From assembly GCA_950106755.1 (NCBI GenBank), contig OX467086.1, positions 15,766,001-15,830,000 on the forward strand: a stretch of 64,000 bases of DNA, written 5' to 3'. The position numbers and the translations under genes were made by a program. The DNA comes from Climacium dendroides. Lineage: Eukaryota > Streptophyta > Bryopsida > Hypnales > Climaciaceae. The number at the start of each line of letters is the position of its first letter. Within the stretch, counting starts at the first letter, position 1. The notes under the pieces are model-generated. The model had not been told where the DNA came from and made no database searches. It worked only from the letters and a program-made list of their open reading frames with translations. Shown here piece by piece: positions 1 through 10,442 of the stretch.

Positions 1-880
1 TCCATCCACTCTCTTCAATTGAGCTCCGTTCCTGCAACAATTTATTGTGTGTTTGAACACTAGATCATAGTAGTGGTAGATTCAATTTGAAAGAAAATTA
101 TTAATAAATAGTAGACCATGAATTCAAATCTAAAGAGTAATGTGGACAAATAGTGGGCCAAGAATTCAAATTTGAACTCAAATGTGGACTTGTAGTAGGG
201 CATCATCATTGTTGTCTTTACAAAAAATACTCATTTATGAAAATGGTATATCTAATGGGAAGATCAAGTTGATTACTATAGTTGTGGCCTCAATGAACAA
301 TTTTATGTATTTCTTGGAAAACAAACTATAACGGGTGATAAATTGAGTGGATGAATTAAAAATTGCTAAAACATCTTGATATAATGGATGATAAATCGAG
401 AAGAAAAAACTTGAGTGAGGTGGTGATGGGACAACATGAAAAGAGGGTATATTCCCTAAAGCTTCTCTCTGATGAGCTCATTTTCACTCCTTTTCACCCC
501 TTTCTTCTCTCCCTCTCCTCCTTCATGTGAGTTGCTACCCAAGAGGTTTTGTTAATCAATGAATATCATTTTTGTAATCTACCAATATAGTCATCACTCG
601 ATAGGATTTTAGACATGAGTGAATATATTTTTTGGGCAGTTTCCAATAAATAGTCATTGGCCAATACATTAGTTGCCATCAACTAATACATTTGTTAGAC
701 ATCAACCAATACATTTGTGAAACATCCGCTAATACATTTGTCAAATATTAATTGATACATTTGTGAGTCATTTGCTAATATATTTTGTCAACCATTTGCC
801 GACACACTTGGGATTCCACTTAGAGAGTGCACTCCCCCTTTTTTTGATATTAGCGTGCAAACAAAATTTTGGACCCCCTA
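1..880. other. AT-rich intergenic DNA with short degenerate tandem repeats
   Basis: No gene is supported here. Around 640-810 a motif of about 33 bp recurs five or six times, built on variants of 'caaccaatacatttgt'. The same vocabulary (tac/tat, agt/act, 'ctaata') returns in the larger array at 1520-2240, so the two may share an origin. Confidence 0.5.
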
Positions 881-1380
881 TGTACTTTTTGAATTTTAAA
901 TTAAATGAAATGAAAAAATATGAATAGATTTTTCTACTTTGAAATTTTATGTTTTGAATTATTTTTATTTTTATTTTTTAATAATAATTAGTTATAAATT
1001 TTTGAAGTAAAAAAATACACTGTAGAATTGAAAAATAACTTTCACACCTCTATATTATATAAAAAAAATTGTCTAAAAAATGAACAAAATTTTCTAAAAA
1101 TAACTCTCTATTGAAAGCTCATTTTGAGTTGAATATTGATGCAATGGTCATCTAATGTGTTCTCTAAAAATATTTGAGTTAAAAAAACATGCCATTTTAG
1201 TGCATTAATTTTTAACCTCTTCTAAAAATCATTTCATATTTTATTTGACTTTGAAATTTTGGGAGTAGAATCCTATAGTCATTAGTAAACAATGCTTAAA
1301 ATTTGAAGTTAAAATTATAGTTTATTAGAAACCACTTCTTCGCACATGATTTGTTGTAGTAGAACTAAATGCACCCCTCG
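880..1380 (+). repeat. Dispersed repeat R1, copy A
   Basis: This AT-rich block of about 500 bp has a close match at 37330-37660 in the same orientation and a more diverged inverted match at 25130-25570. Shared landmarks are 'ctctattgaaagctcatt', 'gaatattgatgcaatggtc' and 'cctatagtcattagtaaac'. No coding capacity or terminal repeats were recognised, so the class of element is unknown. Confidence 0.7.
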
Positions 1381-1519
1381 AGGGATTCCACCAATATTAG
1401 AGCAAGAGGAGATAATACATTGTTTGGTGGGCATAGTGATTCTAGCTATAGGTAATGAGGATTAAAGGTATGTTTCTATTTACAATTCTATAGTGTGTCA
1501 TTTACCAAATGATATGATA

Positions 1520-2240
1520 TTTGTGTAATTATACATTCACTAACCAATACAATTGTTGTTTATTGGCTACTAGCTAATATAGTAGTTGTTTGTCATCTAC
1601 TAGCTAATACATTAGATGTGTATCAGTTACTAGCTGACATAGTTATTGAGTGTTGGCTATTGGCCAATATCATTTTGGTGTGTTAGTTGCTAGCCAATAC
1701 AATAGTTGAATGTCAATTACTAGTCGATATAGTAGTTGAGTGTTGATTGCTAGTCAATACAATAGTTGAGTATCAACTACTAGCCGATATAGTAGTTGAG
1801 TGTTGACTACTAACCAATAGAATAGTTGGGTGTCAACTACAAACCAATATAGTTTTGGTGTATCGGCTATTTGCCAATACAATTGTAACCTATTGGTTGC
1901 CAATTGATATAGTTTTAGTATGTTGATTACTAGTTGATACACTAATGTGTATCAATTGCTAGTCCATAAGGTAATTGTGTTTTGTTCGTCAATCGATAGA
2001 ACAATTGTATATTGATTACTGGCCAATATGATTTGGATATGTTAGTTGCTAGCCAATATAGTTTTGGTGTGTTGATACAATAGTAATCCTATCAGTTGTT
2101 AGTGGATAGAATAGTTGTGTATTGATTGCTAGTCAATATAGTTTTGGTGTGTATCTTTACTCCTTGATATAGTAGTAACCTATTGGTTGTTAGTCAATAA
2201 AGTAGTGGTGTATTGGCTAGCTAATCACTATAATTCTAGA
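1520..2240. repeat. Degenerate minisatellite, unit about 40-45 bp
   Basis: Roughly 16 imperfect copies of a unit reading like 'ttgactactagccgatata' followed by 'gtagttgagtg' run head to tail. Divergence between units is high. An open frame on the minus strand at 1754-1942 is only the translated repeat, shown by its recurring YWLVVDTQLL-like peptide, and is not a gene. Confidence 0.75.
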
Positions 2241-2678
2241 ATAAACTTTTTTTTCTATGATATTTTCAAAGTCATGGAGTACATTTTTTTCAACAAAAGG
2301 TTTGCATTGAAAGGGATTTGAGGTCCATTTTAGGCATGTTCCTTGAACTAATCAGAGTATGTAAGTAATAAAAATGGTGAAAAATAAAAAAATATTTTAA
2401 AATATTAAATAATTAGTTAATTAATATTATCTCACATGGCACAGTTGCGGCTATATCATATTGTTGATTTGGTAAAGTTTTCATTGTATTCCGTAGTGTG
2501 AGAACTCTTAAGAACTCACAATTTCCTTCTGGCCCTCCAAATCATCTAATGTTTACAATAATGTCACATAAAATCTGTTGCAATTGACGTTACAATAAAC
2601 ATCCAAAATATGTCTTGATGATTTGATGTCAACTTAAAACATGTCTTGATGTCAACTTATTTGATGAAAATGTAGAAT
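2241..2678. other. AT-rich spacer, no feature seen
   Basis: No open frame, tandem unit or inverted repeat stands out in this stretch. It ends at the target site of the CACTA-type MITE that follows. Confidence 0.4.
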
Positions 2679-2862
2679 CACTAGTAGAATCTCCTGTTTA
2701 TCTAAACATGAGTTGTCTAACTTGATGCTGTTTATCTAGACGTTCAATGTATCAACCCTATGTTTTTATATTGACATGGGGTTGTTACATTGAATGTCCA
2801 GATAAATAGCATCAAATTAGACAACTCATGCTTAGATAAACAAGTCAGAAATTCTATTAGTG
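2679..2862. mobile_element. CACTA-type foldback MITE (184 bp)
   Basis: The element begins CACTAGTAGAA and ends TTCTATTAGTG, which are near-perfect inverted termini of the CACTA (En/Spm) type. Most of the element folds back on itself, for example 'agttgtctaacttgatgct' near 2712 against its complement near 2806-2826. The trinucleotide AAT flanks both ends (2676-2678 and 2863-2865), matching the 3-bp target duplication of CACTA elements. It has no coding capacity and would depend on an autonomous relative. Confidence 0.85.
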
Positions 2863-4696
2863 AATGTACAAATGTACAAAATGAGGTTCCAAGCTTCCCA
2901 AAATGCTCCACGTAGATACACCACGTAGATTCCACTATAGCTCATGCTAAATGTACAATGATACATCAAATTTTTTCCATCTAACCTAAAAATGATGTTA
3001 CGACACTAAATAACACTTTACAACTTCTAACAGCTCATTAGATTCACCACAACCCACTTACAACATCACTTGGTCACAAACTATCTAAGACTGCATATGT
3101 CAAATATATATAGCGTTAGCCTGCATTTCCAATTCGTTTTGCCAAATCCTAGTTATCAGGACTACTAGCACACATCCCCTTCGTAACACCGGATATGCCA
3201 CTTAATAACATGGGGCAGAACTTCCACCTTAATGTACAAAGATCCATTGTGGCACTATTCACCGTAGTCCTAACGGCCCTTGAATATCACCCCACTCCAT
3301 GCTAGCTCTTTTTGTATTTGCTACTCATCCACTAAAAGTAACCATTACTCATAACTCCGAATACATCTAAAGAGGTTTAGAAAAGAGCAGGTTTTCACTC
3401 AACTAATGCCACGGGACACACACACAAGTGTCCTATGGTGCTTTGAAGTGGTGGTAAAGTCACCAACAACAACCATGAGTCACAAAGACTCATTAAGGTT
3501 CCAAGAGGGAAAAAAGAGGGAGACCAACCCCTCCTATAGTACTTTTTGTGGTCTTTAGCAGACCCCTCCTTGTATGGTGAAGGAATAACTTAAACACCTT
3601 TGAGTTTTGGAAGACCTCTTATTTCCAACTCAAATCGCCAAGTTACTTCATCGTTTGAACTTCCGTAGTGTAACTTTGTGCTTAGAGTTCTAAATCCAAT
3701 ATGTGAATCTATTTTAAACATTTACATGACAAGTAGATGCCGATGAACTGCTCACTTGTCTCATTTAGACAAGTTCTTGCAAAATTATGACCTTTCAAAG
3801 ATTTGAGTTCACTAGAAGAAGTGTCACACTTTCACCACGGCTCTTCTTTTGGCCATAACTTTTGACTTGTGCCTTAAAACCTTATAATGCTTATCATTTT
3901 TCATTCCTTATATTCATAGCTTTTCAATGATATGCTACATAACATACTTCTTTATGGGATTCAAGTGTCCCAGTGACATTGAGACCCAATCAACTTTAAA
4001 CGGTCATAACTTTTAGCTCACAACTTCAAATCACGTGTCCTTTGTGCCATTAGAAGTGTATTGTCAAGAGATTTTTAAGCATGTATGACACTCTACAATC
4101 ATCTTTAAAACCCAGGCGCTATTGCGCCTTATTTGATTGAGAGCCTCTCAATTTTCCTTCTTAGTCTATTGCAAGGCTTGGGAAGTCATCCTCAAAGCCC
4201 CCCCTTGCTCACTAAGGCTCTTTGGACACCCCAAGGAAATAAGGGCATGACAATTGATGTGGCATACTTTTATGTTATTTGAGTATTTTAATAGTATTTT
4301 TTTGCAAAATTTTAATTTTTAAAAATAATAATTTAATTATATATAATATTTTATTTGAAATAATTTCCAATAAACAAACAAGACAAATTGTTAAATTCAA
4401 CAAAAATTGATCATCTACCATCAAAAGAATTTTTAATGGAAAAATTAAGTAATTACTTAATTGACATTTAATGAGATTGCAAAGTGAAAAAGTCATATTT
4501 ATACAAAATCCATTTTTTGTCCATGGTCAGACAAAAGATATGGGATAATCCAAAGATATATGGGAACTTGACTACATTACATCTAGATGTTATTTCAAAC
4601 ATATGAACATTTTTTTAAACATGTGGACTTTTCTTAGACATTTTTCTTTGAATAGAATTCTTGTTCTATATATCCCACATGAATTGTCTTACTTCC
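2863..4696. other. AT-rich intergenic DNA, no feature seen
   Basis: No supported gene or clear repeat was found. Short open frames on the minus strand at 2744-2935 and 4275-4496 lack gene-like composition. The first overlaps the MITE, and the second is a run of A/T-rich codons. Confidence 0.4.
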
Positions 4697-4849
4697 CATG
4701 GTTGTTATACTTGACAAGTTACTATTCATTTCTGGTCCTGTAGGACGAGTTACTATTCATCAAATGTACCTCTCAAGTACATTTGATGAATAATAACTCG
4801 TCCTATAGGATGAAAAATGAATAGTAACTTGTCTAGTATGACAACCATA
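4697..4849. mobile_element. Hairpin MITE H1, copy 1 (153 bp, hAT-like target duplication)
   Basis: The whole element is one long near-perfect palindrome. It begins 'catggttgttatacttgac' and ends with its complement, with the fold at 'gtacctctcaagtac' near 4767-4781. The octamer TTACTTCC occurs immediately outside both ends (4689-4696 and 4850-4857). An 8-bp target duplication is typical of hAT-superfamily elements. A second copy of the same length is at 6403-6555. Confidence 0.88.
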
Positions 4850-6402
4850 TTACTTCCTACCACCCTAGTTGTAGAAAAAAAACTTGTATTTTTACCTATA
4901 TTATACATCCATCCATTTCCCTTTTTTTTACAAAGCATGCCACATAGTTGCCCTTCTCCTATGTTTTTTACATCTAGTCTTTATTTTACCTTAGCCCACA
5001 ATAACTTATCAAAAATAAAAAATTTACCAATAGTGAATCCAAAATTCCTAGCCAACGTGGGACTTCCATATTTTTTGTAATGTTCTAATAAAAGTTACCA
5101 TATTTTATTCGATGTCTACAAAAGCATACACATCCTATGTATCATCTACTTCTTTTTGCTCTGACAACCTCACATTTTTCTAAACATTGAATAGAAATTT
5201 GCCTCTTATAGATTCAAAATTCATGACAGTGATGTCAATGAAAACATAACCCATTTTTTCAAAATGCCATAAAAAAGTGGGTTTCCTATAGTGTCAATTC
5301 AGAGCAAGCACATGTTTGTTGATGAATTCAATCTAAGGGAATTTGAGAGAGAATCTGAAAGTTCAATTTGAAAGGGCAAGGTCTTAGATAGGTTTAAAGT
5401 TTAAGGAGCAAAAATTGTTGTATTAGTGTGGATGATTGCAAATGATATTTAAAAATACATTATTTTATGACCTCCATATTTATATAAATAGGGCTCTCTA
5501 ATATGCACACTTTTAAACATTGAAGATGGTTTTTATTTCCATTTTTAGTGAAATGTGATTACTACCAAGTCTTTACACATGCTCAATTTTTAGTTTTTTT
5601 TTCAAGATTTTCTAATTATTATTACCTTATACCTAGTTCGGGACCTAGTTATATCTATTTTGGAGAACAAACCGTCTTTTTTTTCAAATAGTACTTTTTT
5701 AATACTTGCAAGTAGACAGTGATACTAGTAGCTGTTGTTTTTTCAAATCAATGGTTGAGATTGTTCTATTTCATAGTACTTGTAGTACCTCGTGTAGTAC
5801 TGAAGTATTGTAGAAATTGCAATTTTGGAAAAATGCTATCAAAATCATTTGGTCTTTTTTGCTACAACCTTAAAGACAAGGGCAAATGTAGTACTTGTAT
5901 AATTCAGAGCAAGCACATGTTTGTTAATGAAATTAGTCTTTGAGCGATTTTTAATGCTACCTATTAAGTTTTTTTTCATATGACTTCTACCAATTCTACT
6001 AAATTCTTCTTATGTTCAAATTTGCATTGCCATAAACTTTACAAAAGATAATATACATTTCTATTTTTTAATTTTTCTACTATTCTATCTTTATACACTT
6101 CTACATTTATACTATTCTAGTTCTCTACTTCTCCATACTAAGTCTATAAGAACATACCACATAAATTATAGCTTTAGATCATTAATTTTGAATCTTTAGG
6201 TACTCAATAGTACTCAAAACTTAAAAGTGTGACAAATTAGCAAAATTGACTTTTAAATATAAAATATATTAGAAACATCCATCTCCAATAAAATGTTCAA
6301 GTTCATCACGTTCATACTTCAAAAGTTATAGCAAATGACAAGTTTGTCACACTCTACGTGATATAAAAAAGGGCTTGTCTTTCTTTCAATCACCCATTGC
6401 CT
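4850..6402. other. AT-rich intergenic DNA with one 25-bp direct repeat
   Basis: No gene is supported. An exact 25-bp sequence centred on 'agagcaagcacatgtttgtt' occurs at 5296-5320 and again at 5901-5925 in the same orientation. The short open frames at 4817-5080 and 5719-5943 show no recognisable protein; the first overlaps the hairpin MITE. Confidence 0.4.
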
Positions 6403-6555
6403 CATGGTTGTCATATTGGACAAGTTATTATTCATTTTTTGTTCTGTAGGACAAGTTATTATTCATCAAATGTACCTCTCAGGTACATTTGATGAATAGT
6501 AACTCGTCCTACAGGACAAAAAATGAATAGTAACTTGTCCAGTATGAGAACCATG
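6403..6555. mobile_element. Hairpin MITE H1, copy 2 (153 bp, hAT-like target duplication)
   Basis: This is the second copy of the 4697-4849 element, the same length and almost a perfect palindrome end to end ('catggttgtcatattggac' and its near complement). The octamer CATTGCCT flanks it exactly at 6395-6402 and 6556-6563. The arms are little diverged from each other, so the insertion looks fairly young. Confidence 0.9.
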
Positions 6556-7118
6556 CATTGCCTAGTTTTTGGAATATTAAAAAAAATTAATTTTTTTTTT
6601 TTAAAATAACATCTTCAAGCAATAATTTCATAAATAAAGACTCTAAAACATTTAATCAATAATTATCATCAATTTGAAAAAGACAAATTTAACCCTAAAA
6701 AAAATCAATAAAGAAAAGTTTTAAAAAAAAGTCATTGCAATCGCACAGAAAGAGTCATGGTAGACAAAAACCAAAAAATTTAATACCCAACAAAGAGTGC
6801 CAAAATTCTAAAATGTGATTTTCAACTTGCCGAAACCATTCACCACTGAAAAAGTAAAAGTAAGTAAAGTATTCCGGCAGTCTGGTGACTTCAGATCCGC
6901 GTTAAGCGCTCATGAATCCCAAAGCCCGGAGAAAAGGTCCTTCGTCCATGTGGAAGATGCCCCAGATTACCCGTTCGGAAGCTGTGATCTGGCTTTGAAA
7001 TAGTAGACTGAAGAACCCAAAGCCATCCATCTGTCAATGCGATCAGATCCACACGTCGCAAACCCTGGAGGCAACACAAGAGCGAGGCAGCAGTGGTACG
7101 ATTACCTTATGTTGATAG

Positions 7119-7125
7119 TATAAAA
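7119..7125 (+). promoter_or_regulatory. TATA box of the 7316 gene
   Basis: TATAAAA sits 190 bp upstream of the chosen ATG at 7316, in a stretch that is much less AT-rich than its surroundings and so stands out. Transcription would be expected to begin about 30 bp downstream, near 7150, giving a leader of about 165 nt. The spacing is an inference from the usual TATA rule. Confidence 0.5.
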
Positions 7126-7315
7126 GTTATGCAGATCGACGAACTGGCTCTCACAGACTCACACTCATCTCAAAGTACCGGTAGACTCTTACCCTTCTGC
7201 TGTGCTTGCATTACACAGTACTGTATTGTCGATCGCCGGTTAGATCTCCTTCAAGATTTGTGAATTTGAGAGTTGTAAGTGCGTGTAACTTGAAGAAGGT
7301 TTGGGATAGCTCGAG

Positions 7316-8159
7316 ATGGAGGAGTTGAGGCATACAGATGCGAAAGTCTATGCAGCTACTCATCCTGGTGTTCGAGCTCGAGGACACGCCAACCGGTATT
7401 ACTTCGCCCTCCTTAACCTTAGCTTTCGTCTGAATTGATTGTTGACTGCATGTAAATGATCGTGCATAATTGTTTTTAAATTTCATAACAGGGACATCGA
7501 CCGGACCTTGCGATTTGAGCTCCACAACCTCAATAGATCCTATTTCCAGCCATTGTATTATAGAAGCATTGCCGATAGGACGGACATGCATGCATGTTGG
7601 TAGGTCGATCAGTCTCATTATCGTGTGCTAGTATATTTTCAACGAGGATGGTATGATCGTCGGTGAAGCAGTAAAATATTGAGTATCCAAGTAGAGTCTG
7701 GAAAGAGAGGATCGATCGATCTTATTTATGATTATAATAGATCGATCTCCTCCTTTGAATGACTGCCTGCCACCTGTAGAATATATTAAGGTCTCACTGA
7801 GATTACAGTAGTGTAGAATTAACTTTCGGAGGGATTGCTCTGCCAGGTTGATCCTGTCAATAGAGTATGATTTACTCCAGCCTCGCGTTGTCGAGGAGTC
7901 ATTATATTTATTAACTTGTGCTGTGGATATTTCGTTGCGGAACAGTTGCAATCCAAGATTGAGGTGGAAACTGAGTAAATTCAACCCGATGAACAAATTC
8001 CGGTTGGTCAAGTACAAGAAAAGGCACCCAGTGAAGTTCCAGGAAGCCCGAGCTCGGAGTAGATTCGATTACGTGAACCCACTCAGTTACATCCGCCGAA
8101 TCCAGCACAACCTTACTCACGCTGGTCGTGGAGACCACACCACCACTACGCATTACTGA
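7316..8159 (+). CDS. Unrecognised basic protein, 2-intron gene
   Basis: I do not recognise the product. Exon 1 (7316-7395) starts at the first ATG after the leader and encodes a 26-residue segment containing HPGVRARGHANR. Exon 2 (7492-7599) continues in phase with RDIDRTLRFELHNLNRSYF and ends at a GT. Exon 3 has two acceptors that keep the same frame: after 7846 (166 aa in total) or after 7945 (133 aa). I slightly favour 7945 because the extra segment is T-rich and intron-like and has a plausible branch site (ttaac). Both end at TGA 8157-8159. The C-terminal part is strongly basic (KFRLVKYKKRHPVKF) and ends in a His/Thr-rich tail. There is no signal peptide or membrane segment in the shorter form. 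Three exons that stay in phase, a TATA box upstream and balanced base composition in an AT-rich setting argue for a real gene. The function is unknown. Confidence 0.5.
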
Positions 8160-10442
8160 GGTTAAGTATGTACGTAGACTTTGAAGAAACAATGGCTGTG
8201 AGATCGATGTAAGAATAGCTTTAATATTCAATCAGAATGTATATATAGCTAGCGAGTTCCTTGGCTGGACCACTTCTGTATTAGTTATTATGGTTTCAAG
8301 GTGTTGACTAGGTGATGGTGATGTAAGAAGGTATTTAGCTAGTTCCAGGAGTTTGATTACATTAGTTTTGAGTTGAGATGGAGATAAGCTGGGTGCATGA
8401 CGATCCACGTCTGAGGCGTGGCAAAAATAAATAGAAAGTTTCAATTGAAAAACTGTGCACGAATGTATGATTTTTTAATCTGATGTTGTGCCTCCCAATC
8501 TGATCCACTTGTCCATCGGACTTTGTTGTGTGGTCTTGAACAAATGACTCTTGATTTAAGTTGATCCCCTAGAAGGAAATGGATTCTTCCTCCCTGAAAC
8601 TGATCAATTGTTAGTTGATTACGGTACATGCAAAATTGCAAATTGTGGTGGTATCACAGCCTGCGCAAACTGAATCATTTGTCATTTGTGTGAAAATGTA
8701 CGCAGTGGGTTTGTGGGTACATTGTCCTACAATCACCCATCATTTTCCCTACAGGAAATTTGAAAGGGGCTGGCTGCAGGGAATAGAAATGAGCTCAAGT
8801 ATGTGTCGAAGCTGGTGGCGAAGATTGTCAAAAACCTATTTCAAAATACTGGGAAACCATTATTTCAAATCTTTTTTGTATGGGAAAAACAAGAATATAT
8901 CTTGATGAATATGTCTATATTAAAGTTTTGATGAACCTTTCTCCCCTCCCCCCCCCCCCCAAAATGTTTGGCAAGAAATCAGCAGGCCTTGCCCCGCCAA
9001 TACAGGATATAGGTTCTACTATGAAAATACATGCTTCACATACATGTAAGGTAAATATTTGTTACTTGTAATAGGCCTTACTGGTTTGAAATGTTGATTT
9101 TTTTCAATTCCAATTTACATGTTTATTGAACACCATTTGTTCAATGGTTTTAAGTATTTTTACAATTTAGATCATATACAAAATGGGCATGAAATAATGT
9201 AATATGCACAAACTTTATAAGAAACACATATACTACGTGTTCAAACAGTGTGTCTTTCATTCATATACGAAGCAAGTGAAAAGCCCTAAAGTGCCACAAT
9301 ATTTAATTCTAGAATCAAAATGCTAATCCAACTTTTATCTTTAAGCCTAATATGGTGTCAATTTAAAAATCCCTTCATTCACTATTACAAAAGCCTTCTT
9401 TTGAGATAATGAATGATCCCTTTTCCTTCACATATCTACCAATATCAACTTCTTGTTCTTTTGAATAGTAATTAATGTTTAAAAATCCAAATAATAAAAA
9501 ACCACCATTACAATTAAGTATAAATTAATTGGAGTTTTCAAGGGAAATTAAAAATGTCTACAAAACAATCTAAACATAAAATCATTGTTTTTACAAGTTT
9601 TTTGTTTCTTCCCATCTCTACATAAACTGATTCATAACCTTACACAAACATCATGAAGTATCAACCAAGCTAGTTAGATCATTGAAGAATAATAAGACAA
9701 AAATTGTTTTTCCAGCATACTTGAATGAATATACTCCCTCTTTTTTGTATACTTCTTGCAAAAAGCTCTTTAAAACATTCATTTTCCATCCAATAGATTG
9801 TTAACTTTCTCTTAGGGAGGCAACCTTGAAAAGAACAAACCTATTCCAAAATTAGACAATCGAATCAATATTAGATGAAGGGATGGAATCCTAAGTTTTA
9901 CAAATATCACGAAAGTGAACCATCGAGCACTTTGTATCCTCTATTATATTGATACTTAATTAAAGATAATTATTAGATAAGATACATAAGGTACGTACAT
10001 TCAAAATTGCTTTATGTAAATCTCCAAAATCAATATGAATATGTGTTGAAGAAGCAATTTAAAAACATCTATCCAAACAACTTTGACCCTTCGTAACTTT
10101 TGTGTACAATATCCAAATGTCATGTTCTTTGGTGCGTTGGAACTCCTCCTCCTTTCACTTTCTACAAGAAATTATGAAAATTTGACCAATCTAATGATAA
10201 AAAATAGGGAAAATAGCAATGAGGGGTGGTTTGGGGTACCTACCATGCTGGCACAAATGAGGTTGCTTCACAAACAGCCTTCACTTTCATGCATGAAATA
10301 TCATGTCACCGACAGTGACATCAGAAACCCTAAAGCTTCATTCCGCTTCCCCTTCCCAAATTTCCATCGCAAACTCTCCAATTTCAAGCCATTCCCAAGT
10401 TTCCAGACAAGAATCCGAAGCTCATCGTTGTTGCCATCAACC
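8160..10442. other. Intergenic region between two genes
   Basis: 8160-8900 keeps gene-like base composition and probably includes the 3' untranslated region of the preceding gene. A 14-base poly-C run lies near 8947-8960. From 9070 to 10080 the DNA is AT-rich with no feature seen. From 10250 it becomes the promoter and leader of the next gene. Confidence 0.4.
10325..10333 (+). promoter_or_regulatory. Telo-box in the promoter/leader of the PpiC-rhodanese gene
   Basis: AAACCCTAA lies 110 bp before the start codon. This interstitial telomere motif is common near the transcription start of plant housekeeping and translation-related genes. Its activity here is inferred, not shown. Confidence 0.45.

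Noticed and set aside
1754..1942. Minus-strand frame with a repeating peptide
   Set aside because: It is the translated minisatellite; the unit length keeps phase for a few copies only.
7843..7860. Sequence 'ccaggttgatcctgtca' resembling the start of 18S rRNA
   Set aside because: Only about 15 bases match; nothing after it follows 18S rRNA, and the site falls at a plausible intron acceptor of the unknown gene.
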